This document shows positions 47,715-56,556 of a DNA stretch of 64,000 nt, one piece after another. Within the stretch, counting starts at the first letter, position 1. Each line of letters starts with the position of its first letter. This stretch comes from Knoellia flava TL1 (lineage in GTDB: Bacteria > Actinomycetota > Actinomycetes > Actinomycetales > Dermatophilaceae). The stretch lies in NCBI RefSeq assembly GCF_000768675.1, contig NZ_AVPI01000018.1, forward strand, positions 1 to 64,000, in the 5' to 3' direction. Made by a program: the position numbers and the translations under genes. The notes beneath the pieces were generated by a model. That model ran no database searches, had not been told where the DNA came from, and worked only from the letters and a program-made list of their open reading frames with translations.

Positions 47715-50003
47715 ATGGCACGCAGAGCACCCGTGGAGGACGTCGGCGACGCCGACCTCGAGGTCGAGGAACGACGGACCACCGCCGCCGGCGTGCCGGC
47801 CGTGGCGCGTGCCCTGCAGATGTCGGTCGAGCAGATGGGGACGGTGCGGTCGGCGCGCACCCTGCTGAGGCTCAACCAGGACAAGGGTTTCGACTGCCCG
47901 GGCTGCGCCTGGCCCGACCCCGCTCCCGGTGAGCGGCACGTCGCCGAGTTCTGCGAGAACGGCGCCAAGGCCGTGGCCGAGGAGGCGACGCTCCGCCGGG
48001 TCGGTCCCGACTTCTTCGCCGAGCACTCGATCGACTCGCTCCGGGAGCGGTCCGACCACTGGCTCGGGCAGCAGGGCCGGCTCACGACGCCGATGCACAA
48101 GCCGGTGGGGGCCGTGCACTACGAGCCGGTGACGTGGGAGCGGGCGCTCGAGATCGTCGCCCGGCACCTGCGCGAGCTCGACAGCCCCGACGAGGCGATC
48201 TTCTACACCTCCGGCCGCACGAGCAACGAGGCCGCGTTCGTCTACCAGCTCTTCGTGCGCGAGCTCGGCACCAACAACCTGCCCGACTGCTCCAACATGT
48301 GCCATGAGTCGAGCGGCACGGCGCTGCTCGAGACGATCGGCATCGGCAAGGGCACGGTGTCGCTCGACGACCTCGTCGCCGCCGACCTCATCGTCGTCGC
48401 TGGGCAGAACCCGGGGACGAACCACCCGCGCATGCTGTCGACGCTCGAGGCCGCCAAGGAGCGCGGGGCCCGCGTCGTCTCGGTCAACCCGCTGCCCGAG
48501 GCCGGGCTCCAGACCTTCCGCAACCCGCAGACGGTGCGCGGTGTCGTGGGCAGCGGGACGCCGCTGGCCGACCGGCACCTCGCGATCCGCCTCGGCGGTG
48601 ACCAGGCGCTCTTCCAGGCCGTCGGCCACCTGCTCGTCGAGCGCGGGGCCGTCGACCGCGACTTCGTCGACGCGCACACGAGTGGGTTCGAGGCGTATGC
48701 CGCGGCACGGGCCGAGATCGACTGGCCCACCACCCTGCTCGCCACCGGCCTGACCGAGGACGAGATCCGCGCCTTCGCCTCCGAGCTCGAGGCGGCCGAC
48801 CGGGTCGTCGTCTGCTGGGCGATGGGCATCACGCAGCACCGGCACGCGGTCGCGACCATCCAGGAGATGCTCAACGTGCTGCTCCTCGGCGGGCACATCG
48901 GTCGAGAGGGTGCCGGCGTCTGCCCCGTGCGCGGCCACTCCAACGTGCAGGGCGACCGCACCATGGGCATCTTCGAGCGCCCGGCCGACGGGTTCCTCGA
49001 CGCCCTCGACGCCGAGTTCGGCATCACCTCGCCGCGCGAGCACGGCGTGGACTCGGTCGAGGCGGTCCGGGCCCTGCGCGACCGGCGGGCCAAGGTCTTC
49101 TTCGCCATGGGCGGCAACTTCGTCCGGGCGATGTCGGACTCCGAGGTCACGGAGTCGGCGCTCGAAGCGGCCGAGCTCACCTGCCACGTCTCGACCAAGC
49201 TCAACCGCTCGCACACCGTGACCGGGCGCGAGGCGCTCATCCTCCCGACGCTCGGGCGCACCGAGCGCGACGACCAGCTCACCGGCGAGCAGGTCGTCAC
49301 CGTCGAGGACTCGATGGCGATGGTGCACGCGTCGCGCGGGCGGCTCGCCCCCGCGAGCGACACCCTGCTCAGCGAGGTCGCCATCGTCTGCGAGCTCGCC
49401 CGCCGCACGTTGCCTGCGTCGCAAGTGGACTGGGCCGGGCTGCGGGGTGACTACCGGCGGATCCGCACGCACATCTCTCGGGTCGTCCCGGGCTTCGACC
49501 GGTTCGAGGAGCGGATCGCCGAGCCGGGCGGGTTCCGGCTGCCGCTGCCGCCCCGCGAGCGGGAGTTCCAGGTGGAGGGTGGCCGAGCGCGGTTCACCGT
49601 CAACGCGCTCGAGTTCCCGGCGTGCCCGCCTGGGCGGCTGCTGCTCCAGACGATCCGCAGCCACGACCAGTACAACACCACGGTCTACGGCCTCGACGAC
49701 CACTACCGCGGGGTCAAGGGCGGGCGCCGCGTCGTCCTCGTCAACGCCGACGACCTCACCGAGCTCGGGCTCGCCGACGGCCAGGTGGTCGACATCGTGT
49801 CCGAGTGGCGGGGCGTCGACGGCGCCGACGAGCTCACCGAGCGTCGGGCCGAGGAGTTCCGGGTCGTCTCCTACGCCACGGCCAGGGGATGCGCCGCCGC
49901 CTACTTCCCCGAGACCAACGTGCTCGTCCCCCTCGACTCGACCGCGAAGGGCAGCAACACGCCCACCTCGAAGTCGGTCGTCGTCCGTCTGGAGCCGCGC
50001 TGA
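47715..50003 (+). CDS. FdhF/YdeP-family molybdopterin oxidoreductase
   Basis: A 762-residue molybdenum enzyme of the YdeP branch of formate-dehydrogenase-like proteins. CPGCAWPDP near residue 56 and CSNMCHESSG near 195 mark the family; VAGQNPGTNHPRML, GHIGREGAGVCPVRGHSNVQGDR and ALILPTLGRTERD are cofactor-binding blocks. It lacks the classic N-terminal 4Fe-4S cysteine set of FdhF. YdeP homologues are linked to acid resistance, but the reaction is unknown. fdhD follows with a TGATG overlap, consistent with sulfuration of the cofactor. Confidence 0.92.
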   Translation: MARRAPVEDVGDADLEVEERRTTAAGVPAVARALQMSVEQMGTVRSARTLLRLNQDKGFDCPGCAWPDPAPGERHVAEFCENGAKAVAEEATLRRVGPDFFAEHSIDSLRERSDHWLGQQGRLTTPMHKPVGAVHYEPVTWERALEIVARHLRELDSPDEAIFYTSGRTSNEAAFVYQLFVRELGTNNLPDCSNMCHESSGTALLETIGIGKGTVSLDDLVAADLIVVAGQNPGTNHPRMLSTLEAAKERGARVVSVNPLPEAGLQTFRNPQTVRGVVGSGTPLADRHLAIRLGGDQALFQAVGHLLVERGAVDRDFVDAHTSGFEAYAAARAEIDWPTTLLATGLTEDEIRAFASELEAADRVVVCWAMGITQHRHAVATIQEMLNVLLLGGHIGREGAGVCPVRGHSNVQGDRTMGIFERPADGFLDALDAEFGITSPREHGVDSVEAVRALRDRRAKVFFAMGGNFVRAMSDSEVTESALEAAELTCHVSTKLNRSHTVTGREALILPTLGRTERDDQLTGEQVVTVEDSMAMVHASRGRLAPASDTLLSEVAIVCELARRTLPASQVDWAGLRGDYRRIRTHISRVVPGFDRFEERIAEPGGFRLPLPPREREFQVEGGRARFTVNALEFPACPPGRLLLQTIRSHDQYNTTVYGLDDHYRGVKGGRRVVLVNADDLTELGLADGQVVDIVSEWRGVDGADELTERRAEEFRVVSYATARGCAAAYFPETNVLVPLDSTAKGSNTPTSKSVVVRLEPR

Positions 50004-50812
50004 TGGGCCGCGTCACGTCACGGCACAAGGTCGTGCGGATCGACCTCGACGGCGAGGTCACCCGCTCCATCGACACCGTGGCCGGCGAGGAGCCGCTCGA
50101 GGTGCGGGTCAACGGCGAGACGTTCACCGTGACGATGCGCACCCCCGGGCACGATGTCGACCTCGCCCATGGGCTGCTCCGCGCGGAGGGCGTCGTCACC
50201 CGGCGCGAGGACGTCGTCTCGGCGCGGTTCTGCTCCGACCTCGACACGCTCAACGTCGTCAACCTCGAGGTACCCGACCGCGGTGACGCACTCGCCGCGA
50301 CGTCGACGCGCAACCTCGCCTCGCTCGGCGGGTGCGGGCTGTGCGGAACCACCGCGGTCGACGCGGTGGACGCCGTCGTGACGGTCCGCCCGCCGGAGGT
50401 CGTGTGGGAGGCGGCGACAGTGGCCGCCGCGCTCGACGAGCTCCAGGCACGGCAGTCCCTGTTCGCGAAGACGGGTGGGGCGCACGGCGCCGGTCTGGCC
50501 GTGGTCTCCGGCGGTCAGCCGTTGGCTCTCGTCCGCGAGGACGTCGGGCGGCACAACGCCGTCGACAAGGTGCTCGGCGGGGCGCTCGTGGCGGGAGTGC
50601 CCACCGAGGGTGGGCTGCTCGTCGTGTCGAGCCGGGCGAGCTTCGAGATCGTGCAGAAGGCCGCCGTGTCCGGGGTGGCGGTCCTCGCCTGCGTGTCCGC
50701 TCCGTCGTCGCTGGCGATCGAGGCCGCGGACCGGCTTGGGGTCACCCTCGTTGCCTTCGCCCGCGACCGGCGGATGAGCGTCTACACGCACTCGCACCGC
50801 ATCCCCCACTGA
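50003..50812 (+). CDS. fdhD: Formate dehydrogenase accessory sulfurtransferase FdhD
   Basis: Transfers sulfur to the molybdenum cofactor of FdhF-type enzymes. It has 269 residues. The active CxxC is in GGCGLCGTT (Cys near 111 and 114), and VREDVGRHNAVDKVLG is the family's cofactor block. ATG 50003 shares one base with the upstream TGA. It ends in a convergent gap with an inverted repeat. Confidence 0.95.
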   Translation: MGRVTSRHKVVRIDLDGEVTRSIDTVAGEEPLEVRVNGETFTVTMRTPGHDVDLAHGLLRAEGVVTRREDVVSARFCSDLDTLNVVNLEVPDRGDALAATSTRNLASLGGCGLCGTTAVDAVDAVVTVRPPEVVWEAATVAAALDELQARQSLFAKTGGAHGAGLAVVSGGQPLALVREDVGRHNAVDKVLGGALVAGVPTEGGLLVVSSRASFEIVQKAAVSGVAVLACVSAPSSLAIEAADRLGVTLVAFARDRRMSVYTHSHRIPH

Positions 50813-50844
50813 TGCCCATTAGCACCGGGTGACCGACGTCATCC

Positions 50845-50922
50845 GTGCACAACTCGCCAATTCCTCCCGTTGCGCACGCGGCGTCCCCGTACCGAACGAG
50901 GGGAATTGGTGAGTTGGGTGCG
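50845..50922. repeat. Long imperfect inverted repeat in the fdhD convergent gap
   Basis: Arms 50845-50871 and 50895-50922 pair over about 27 bases with few mismatches; the shared core is AACTC(G/A)CCAATTCC. It fills most of the 110-base gap and ends at the stop of the convergent gene, so it may act as a shared terminator. Its AT-rich core is unusual here. Confidence 0.8.
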
Positions 50923-51489
50923 TCAGGCGGGGTCGATGGTCGCGCCGGCCTGGTGGAGCAGCCAGAGCAGCTCGTCTGCGTGACGGCGCTGCCCGGCGTT
51001 GCGCAGGTCGTTGCCGATGGGGACCATGATCGGCTCGTGGCTCACCGTGAGGTTGAGCCGTCCGGTCTGCTCGGAGTCGATCCACACCTCGGCCTGCGAG
51101 AAGACGCTGTGCAGGCCGGCGCGCAGGTGGGTCACCGGCACGATCCACGTCGGGGTCGCCACCCCGGCGACGTGGAAGCCGAACCAGCCGTTCTCGAGGC
51201 GGACGACACCGCTCTCGCCGTCCTGCTCGCGGTAGCCCCGCGGGGTGACCCGGGCGTTCCACTGGCCGATCGGGGGCGCGCCCACCGTCGAGGGCGCGCG
51301 GCCCGCAGCCCACGCTGCGGGCGCCGTCGTCAACGGGACTCGCGGCACCCGTGACCTGACGTAGACGCCGAGGAGCACGAGCCCGACGATGACGGGGAGC
51401 AGCGTCCCGAAGAGGCCGAACCCACCGAAGAGCCACTCGGCCGGCTCGGGCAGCACCGAGCCGTCGATGCCACTGCCCACCGTCGTCAT
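50923..51489 (-). CDS. Uncharacterised membrane-anchored protein
   Basis: A 188-residue protein: one membrane span (about 20-45, FGLFGTLLPVIVGLVLLGVYV) and a soluble domain with RLENGWFGFHVAGVATPTWIVP. I do not recognise a family. It has a leaderless start (TAGCCT at 51496-51501, 6 bases before the ATG). It lies downstream of pdxS on the same strand. Confidence 0.75.
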   Translation of the reverse strand: MTTVGSGIDGSVLPEPAEWLFGGFGLFGTLLPVIVGLVLLGVYVRSRVPRVPLTTAPAAWAAGRAPSTVGAPPIGQWNARVTPRGYREQDGESGVVRLENGWFGFHVAGVATPTWIVPVTHLRAGLHSVFSQAEVWIDSEQTGRLNLTVSHEPIMVPIGNDLRNAGQRRHADELLWLLHQAGATIDPA

Positions 51490-51495
51490 GGCGAG

Positions 51496-51501
51496 AGGCT
51501 A
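51496..51501 (-). promoter_or_regulatory. -10 box of the 50.9 kb membrane-protein gene
   Basis: TAGCCT on the minus strand, 6 bases before the ATG. Confidence 0.5.
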
Positions 51502-51614
51502 GCGGCGGCGGGCCGCCGTCCCGGGGCGTTTGGACGAGACCGCGAACGCCGGACCGCCGCCGCGTCCCGGGGCGGGACAGCGACGGCGGTCGGAGAGGTC
51601 GACGAGGTCGCGAT

Positions 51615-51633
51615 GCGGTCCGAGGCGGACCGC
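51615..51633 (-). terminator. Hairpin after pdxS
   Basis: GCGGTCC-GAGGC-GGACCGC, a perfect 7-bp stem with a 5-base loop, begins 5 bases after the pdxS stop. No U-tract follows, so termination is only likely. Confidence 0.45.
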
Positions 51634-51637
51634 GGCG

Positions 51638-52573
51638 TCACCAGCCGCGCTCGGCGAGCCGGTGCGGCTCGGGGATCTCGTCGACGTTGATGCCGACCAT
51701 CGCCTCGCCGAGCCCGCGAGACACCTTGGCGATGACGTCGGGGTCGTCGTGGAAGGTCGTCGCCTTGACGATCGCCTCGGCACGCTGGGCCGGGTTGCCG
51801 GACTTGAAGATGCCGGAGCCCACGAAGACACCCTCGGCGCCGAGCTGCATCATCATCGCCGCGTCGGCCGGGGTCGCGATGCCACCGGCGGTGAAGAGGA
51901 CGACGGGGAGCTTGCCCGCCTGCGCGACCTCCTTGACGAGGTCGAACGGGGCCTGCAGCTCCTTGGCCGCGACGTAGAGCTCGTCCTCGGGCAGGCCGTG
52001 CAGACGGAGGATCTCGGCGCGGATCTTGCGCATGTGGGTCGTGGCGTTGGAGACGTCGCCGGTGCCGGCCTCGCCCTTGGAGCGGATCATCGCGGCACCC
52101 TCGGTGATGCGGCGCAGGGCCTCGCCCAAGTTGGTCGCGCCGCAGACGAAGGGCACGGTGAACTGCCACTTGTCGATGTGGTTGGCGTAGTCGGCCGGGG
52201 TGAGGACCTCGGACTCGTCGATGTAGTCGACGCCGAGGGACTGGAGCACCTGGGCCTCGACGAAGTGGCCGATGCGGGCCTTGGCCATGACGGGGATCGA
52301 GACGGCCTCGATGATGCCGTCGATCATGTCCGGGTCGGACATGCGGGACACGCCACCCTGCGCCCGGATGTCGGCCGGGACCCGCTCGAGGGCCATGACG
52401 GCGACGGCGCCGGCGTCCTCGGCGATCTTGGCCTGCTCGGCGTTGACGACGTCCATGATGACGCCGCCCTTGAGCATCTCGGCCATGCCGCGCTTGACCC
52501 GTGTCGTGCCGGTGTGGGAGGTGGTCGTGGGCACTGCGGCTGCGCTCTTCTCGACGGCGCTGTTCTCACTCAT
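51638..52573 (-). CDS. pdxS: Pyridoxal 5'-phosphate synthase lyase subunit PdxS
   Basis: Builds PLP from ribose 5-phosphate, glyceraldehyde 3-phosphate and ammonia. It has 311 residues and is highly conserved: [67 protein letters not shown] and GEAGTGDV. An N-terminal extension of about 20 residues precedes the conserved core. It is leaderless (TACACT at 52581-52586). Its glutaminase pdxT is separated from it by a plus-strand block. Confidence 0.97.
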   Translation of the reverse strand: MSENSAVEKSAAAVPTTTSHTGTTRVKRGMAEMLKGGVIMDVVNAEQAKIAEDAGAVAVMALERVPADIRAQGGVSRMSDPDMIDGIIEAVSIPVMAKARIGHFVEAQVLQSLGVDYIDESEVLTPADYANHIDKWQFTVPFVCGATNLGEALRRITEGAAMIRSKGEAGTGDVSNATTHMRKIRAEILRLHGLPEDELYVAAKELQAPFDLVKEVAQAGKLPVVLFTAGGIATPADAAMMMQLGAEGVFVGSGIFKSGNPAQRAEAIVKATTFHDDPDVIAKVSRGLGEAMVGINVDEIPEPHRLAERGW

Positions 52574-52580
52574 GCGCGCA

Positions 52581-52586
52581 AGTGTA
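52581..52586 (-). promoter_or_regulatory. -10 box of leaderless pdxS
   Basis: TACACT on the minus strand, 7 bases before the ATG. Confidence 0.5.
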
Positions 52587-52594
52587 GGACTGCC

Positions 52595-53188
52595 TCAGTC
52601 GAGCACCGAAGGGGGAAGCTCGTCGTCGAGGTCGACCGGTTGCGGGAGGGCTGCGTGCCCCGCGAGACGGAAGAGCCGCACCACGGCCTTGGCCCGCACG
52701 CGCCTCACCTCGCGGACGGCGTCGTTGTGGAACCGGCGGGCCAGCTGGACCCGCAGGGCGGTCGACTCGACCCGCGCCAGGGCAAGTGCTCCGGGGCTGT
52801 CGGGATCGCGGCGCAGGTCCTGCACGGTGTCCTCGGCGAGCACCGCGCGCAGCGCCTCGGTGAGGTTGGTCTCGGTCCCTTCGCGGCCGGCGAAGGTCTG
52901 GCCGTCGAGCGGGTCGTGGCTCAGCGGGTGGTGCGTGTGCCGTTCGAGGGCCTCGCTCGCCGCGTCGGCGAGGAGCAGCGAGGTGGCGGGGTCGACCGCG
53001 CCGCTCGTCGCGAGCTCGAGGGTGGCCTCCGCCCGGCGCACGAGCTGGGCGTCGAGCGCCGAGACGGCCCCTTCGACCTTGGCATGGAGCCGGTCGAGTC
53101 GCGACGCCGAGTACGACAGGTACCACGCCACCGCGAGGAGGACGAGCGCGACGATCGTCGCGACCTGGAGGACGTCGATGTCGGTCAT
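52595..53188 (-). CDS. LemA-like single-span membrane protein
   Basis: A 197-residue protein with one N-terminal span (VATIVALVLLAVAWYLSY) followed by helices with RLDRLHAKVEGAVSALDAQLVRRAEATLELA and RRFHNDAVREVRRVR, which recall LemA proteins. The match is partial. Its start shares one base with the pimA stop (TGATG), making it the last gene of the PIM operon. Function is unknown. Confidence 0.65.
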   Translation of the reverse strand: MTDIDVLQVATIVALVLLAVAWYLSYSASRLDRLHAKVEGAVSALDAQLVRRAEATLELATSGAVDPATSLLLADAASEALERHTHHPLSHDPLDGQTFAGREGTETNLTEALRAVLAEDTVQDLRRDPDSPGALALARVESTALRVQLARRFHNDAVREVRRVRAKAVVRLFRLAGHAALPQPVDLDDELPPSVLD

Positions 53189-54378
53189 CAGGCTTCACCT
53201 CTCGTCGGCCAGCGCAGGCGGCCCAGCAGCCCGGACCGGAGTGCGGACTCCACCGGGGAGTGGTCGGCGCCCTCGATGACGGTCTCGTAGACGGCCATGA
53301 CCCGTTGGGCCACGACGTTCCAGTCGAACGACCGGGCCCGCCGGAGCCCGAGCTCGCGCAGTCGAGCGCGCTCCTCGGGGTCGCCGACGAGCCCGACGAC
53401 CGCCTCCCCGAGGGCCGCGCTGTCGCCGTTGGGGAAGGTCCGCCCCGCCGGCCCGTCGCCGAGGACGGCCGTGAACGCCTCGAGGTCGCTCGCGAGGACG
53501 GGTGCGCCCGCGGCCATCGCCTCGACGAGCACGATGCCGAAGCTCTCACCGCCGGTGTGCGGGGCGACGTAGAGGTCCGCGGAGCGCAGCAGCGCCACCT
53601 TGTCGTCCTCGGAGACGGCGCCGAGGAACTCCGTCGCCGCCCGCACCCGAGGGTCGAGACCCGCCGAGATCTCCTCGACGTCGCCCGGACCCGCCACGAC
53701 GAGCCGCACGCCCGGAAGCGCGTCGAGGATGCCGGGCATCGCGGCGAGGATCACCGCCAGGCCCTTGCGCGGCTCGTCGATCCGGCCGAGGAAGGCGAGG
53801 ACCGGTCGGGCGGGCGTGCCCGACCACCGAGTCGTGGCCCCGTCGGGGCGGAAGCGGCTCGTGTCGACGCCGTTGGGGATGATGTAGGCGTCGCCACCCA
53901 GGTGGCGCCGCACCGTGCGCCGGGCCTCCTCCGACACCGCGATGCGCGCCCGGATCTTCTCGGTCGAGGGGCGCAGCAGCGGGTTGGCCGCGTGCATCGC
54001 GCGGGAGCGCAGGTTCGACGTGTGGAAGGTCGCGACCACGGGTTCGGTCGAGGCCCACAGCGCCATGAGCGAGGCGCTCGGCGTGATCGGCTCGTGCAGG
54101 TGGAGGACGTCGAAGTCGCCGTCCTCGAGCCAGCGGCTCACTCGCGACGACGTGACCGGCCCGAACGTGAGGCGCGCGACGGACCCGTTGTAGCGCACCG
54201 GCACCGCGCGACCGCAGGACGTGACGTATGCCGGCAGCTCGGCATCCGGGTCGTCGACCGGTGCGAGGACGCGCACCTCGTGGCCCTCGGCGAGGAAGAA
54301 CTCGGCGAGGTCGCGCACGTGGAACTGCACGCCGCCCGGGACGTCGAAGGCATAGGGACAGACGATCCCGATCCTCAT
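53188..54378 (-). CDS. pimA: Phosphatidylinositol alpha-mannosyltransferase PimA
   Basis: Transfers the first mannose from GDP-mannose to phosphatidylinositol at the inner membrane. It has 396 residues, GT-B fold (GT4). Diagnostic parts are RIGIVCPYAFDVPGGVQFHV at the N terminus, the lipid-binding SNLRSRAM region and PHTGGESFGIVLVEAMAAG with the catalytic/donor-binding Glu. It sits in the order PIP synthase-acyltransferase-pimA (Rv2612c-Rv2610c), with ATGA overlaps. Confidence 0.94.
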   Translation of the reverse strand: MRIGIVCPYAFDVPGGVQFHVRDLAEFFLAEGHEVRVLAPVDDPDAELPAYVTSCGRAVPVRYNGSVARLTFGPVTSSRVSRWLEDGDFDVLHLHEPITPSASLMALWASTEPVVATFHTSNLRSRAMHAANPLLRPSTEKIRARIAVSEEARRTVRRHLGGDAYIIPNGVDTSRFRPDGATTRWSGTPARPVLAFLGRIDEPRKGLAVILAAMPGILDALPGVRLVVAGPGDVEEISAGLDPRVRAATEFLGAVSEDDKVALLRSADLYVAPHTGGESFGIVLVEAMAAGAPVLASDLEAFTAVLGDGPAGRTFPNGDSAALGEAVVGLVGDPEERARLRELGLRRARSFDWNVVAQRVMAVYETVIEGADHSPVESALRSGLLGRLRWPTRGEA

Positions 54379-55325
54379 GACGCACCCGCCCGGGCGAGGC
54401 GCTCGGGGTCGAGGTCCTTGGTGAAGACGGCCTGGAGCATGTGCCAGTCGGCGGTCGACGTGCGCACGGTCTCGCCGAGTGCGTCGGCGCACTCCTGCGT
54501 CATGGCGGCGACCTTCTCGCGGGTCGTGCCCGTGGCCGGGACGGCGACCGGCTCGTGGAAGGTGATGATGATCCCCCAGCCGCTCCCCCGCCGCTCGTGC
54601 CGGATCGACACGGGGTGCAGCGGGCGGCGCCCGGCCAGCGCCAGCGCTGCGGGGCCCGCTGCCATGCGGGCCGGCTCGCCGCAGAAGTCGACCTCGACAC
54701 CGTCGCGCGACAGGTCGCGGTCGGCGAGGAGCGGGATGAGGCCGCGGGCGCGGGCCGCGTCGCGCAGCAGCGGGAAGGGCGCCGGGCCACCCGTGAGTGG
54801 GTGGATGGTCATCCCGAGCCCGGTGCGGAAGGCGAGGAACTCCTCGAAGACCTCCTCGGGCTCGAGCCGCTCGGCCACGGTCGTCACCGGTCCGAGGTGC
54901 ACCGCTCCCCAGGCCCCGGCGAGGTCCCAGTTGCCGAGGTGGCCGAGGAAGCACACGACGGACCCGCCCTCGCCGAGCACCTCGCGCACCGGCCCGTCAC
55001 CCTCGACGCGCACCCGCGTGGCGAGCTCGGCGGGCGTGAGCACGGGAAGCCGGAAGGCCTCGCAGTAGTAGCGCATGTAGGCCCGCATCCCCTCGCGCAC
55101 GAGGGCGTCGAGGTCCTCGTCACCCAGCTCGGGCCGGACCGTCGCGTAGTTCTCGCGCAGGCGCGCCGCGCCTCCGCGGGCGACGGTGAGGTCCGCGATC
55201 CGGTCGAAGAGCGCGTATGCCGCGCGCTCCGGCATACGACGGATGAGGGACCAGCCGACCCGGAAGCCGGCCACGGTCACGGCGTCGGTGGCCCGGGAGA
55301 CCAGGGCTGCGGGGAGCGGGGTCAC
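54375..55325 (-). CDS. Phosphatidylinositol mannoside acyltransferase (PatA-like)
   Basis: A 316-residue lauroyl-acyltransferase superfamily enzyme; in relatives it acylates PIM mannose. The catalytic His/Asp block is FLGHLGNWDLAGAWG (about residue 125) and ADRDLSRDGVEVDFCG follows. It starts at GTG 55325, overlapping the PIP synthase stop as GTGA. An inverted pair of octamers (55215/55230) lies in its first 40 codons. Confidence 0.92.
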   Translation of the reverse strand: MTPLPAALVSRATDAVTVAGFRVGWSLIRRMPERAAYALFDRIADLTVARGGAARLRENYATVRPELGDEDLDALVREGMRAYMRYYCEAFRLPVLTPAELATRVRVEGDGPVREVLGEGGSVVCFLGHLGNWDLAGAWGAVHLGPVTTVAERLEPEEVFEEFLAFRTGLGMTIHPLTGGPAPFPLLRDAARARGLIPLLADRDLSRDGVEVDFCGEPARMAAGPAALALAGRRPLHPVSIRHERRGSGWGIIITFHEPVAVPATGTTREKVAAMTQECADALGETVRTSTADWHMLQAVFTKDLDPERLARAGAS

Positions 55326-55963
55326 GCGACGTCGAGCGCCTGCCGGCGGACCTCGAGCATCCGCTGCACGACCGTGATGAAGCTCGCGAGGGCGAGCAGC
55401 GCCAGCACGATGGTGAGGAAGACCTCGGGGAGGAACCAGCCCACGAGACCGGTCGTCACGAGGACCGCGACGAGCCGCTCGGCACGCTCGGCGATGCCGA
55501 CGTTGGCGGTCATGCCGAGCCCCTCCGCGCGGGCCTTGGCGTAGGAGACGACCATGCCGAGGATGAGGCAGGTGAGGGCGAGGGCGGCCATGATGCCGGC
55601 GCGCACCTCGAGGGCGCCGCCCGGCCGGAGCAGCTGGCCACCGGCATAGAAGAGGACAAGCCCCCCGAAGATCGAGGCGTCGGCGACCCGGTCGAGCGTC
55701 GAGTCGAGGAAGGCGCCCCACGTGCTCGAGCGGCCGGAGCCGCGCGCCATGATCCCGTCCACGGTGTCGGAGAAGACGAAGGCCGTGATGACGAGCGTGC
55801 CGACGAGGAACTCGCCACGCGGATAGAACACGAGCGCACCCAGGCTCACGCCGAGAGTGCCCACGATCGTCACGACGTCGGGGCTCACCCCGAGGCGGAC
55901 GAGCAGCGAGGCGAGCGGCGTGAAGAGCTTCGTGAAGAAGGGGCGCGCGTACTTGTTGAGCAT
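55322..55963 (-). CDS. Phosphatidylinositol phosphate synthase
   Basis: CDP-alcohol phosphatidyltransferase that makes phosphatidylinositol phosphate from CDP-diacylglycerol and inositol 1-phosphate in actinobacteria. It has 213 residues and about six spans. The signature D-x2-DG-x2-AR-x8-G-x3-D-x3-D is complete in SDTVDGIMARGSGRSSTWG and FLDSTLDRVAD. Product assignment rests on the linkage to pimA (Rv2612c equivalent). Confidence 0.93.
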   Translation of the reverse strand: MLNKYARPFFTKLFTPLASLLVRLGVSPDVVTIVGTLGVSLGALVFYPRGEFLVGTLVITAFVFSDTVDGIMARGSGRSSTWGAFLDSTLDRVADASIFGGLVLFYAGGQLLRPGGALEVRAGIMAALALTCLILGMVVSYAKARAEGLGMTANVGIAERAERLVAVLVTTGLVGWFLPEVFLTIVLALLALASFITVVQRMLEVRRQALDVA

Positions 55964-55989
55964 GGTGGCGTCAGCCTAGTGGGCGACGC

Positions 55990-56556
55990 TCACTCCCCCG
56001 GCCAGGCCGCCGCGAGTCGGGAGCGCGCGTCCTCGAGCAGGACGGGCAGGGCCTTGGTCTGCCCGACGACCGGCAGGAAGTTCATGTCGCCGCCCCAGCG
56101 CGGGACGATGTGCTGGTGCAGGTGCGCGGCGACGCCGGCGCCCGCGACCGCGCCCTGGTTCATGCCGATGTTGAACCCCTGCGGACCCGACGAGGCCTCG
56201 AGCGCGCGCACGGCCGACTTGGTGAGCCGGGTGAACTCGGTCGTCTCGTCATCGGTGAGGTCGACGTAGAGGGAGACGTGGCGGTAGGGGCAGACGAGGA
56301 CGTGACCGGGGTTGTAGGGGAAGAGGTTCATGACGACGTAGCAGTGCTCGCCGCGGTGGACGATGAGCCCGTCCTCGTCGTCGCGCTCGGGGGCGGAGCA
56401 GAAGGGGCAGCCGTCGCCGGCCTCCTTCGAGGGCCGCTCCCCCGTGATGTAGGCCATGCGGTGAGGCGTCCAGAGCCGGTCGAAGCCGTCGGGCACGCCG
56501 ACCAGCTCGTGCTCGGCCTCGGTCGGGATGTCGTCGCCGGGCCGCTCGTCCGTCAT
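55990..56556 (-). CDS. HIT-family hydrolase/phosphorylase (Rv2613c-like)
   Basis: A 188-residue HIT protein with the histidine triad AAHLHQHIVPRW near residue 148 and a CPFC pair near 51. The mycobacterial equivalent is a diadenosine tetraphosphate phosphorylase; this is inferred from synteny and similarity of layout. It heads the PIM operon and is leaderless (TAGGAT at 56563-56568). Confidence 0.93.
   Translation of the reverse strand: MTDERPGDDIPTEAEHELVGVPDGFDRLWTPHRMAYITGERPSKEAGDGCPFCSAPERDDEDGLIVHRGEHCYVVMNLFPYNPGHVLVCPYRHVSLYVDLTDDETTEFTRLTKSAVRALEASSGPQGFNIGMNQGAVAGAGVAAHLHQHIVPRWGGDMNFLPVVGQTKALPVLLEDARSRLAAAWPGE

Noticed and set aside
46341-49703. A 1120-codon minus-strand open frame
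   Set aside because: Shadow of kynU and the molybdopterin oxidoreductase genes, both with clear motifs.
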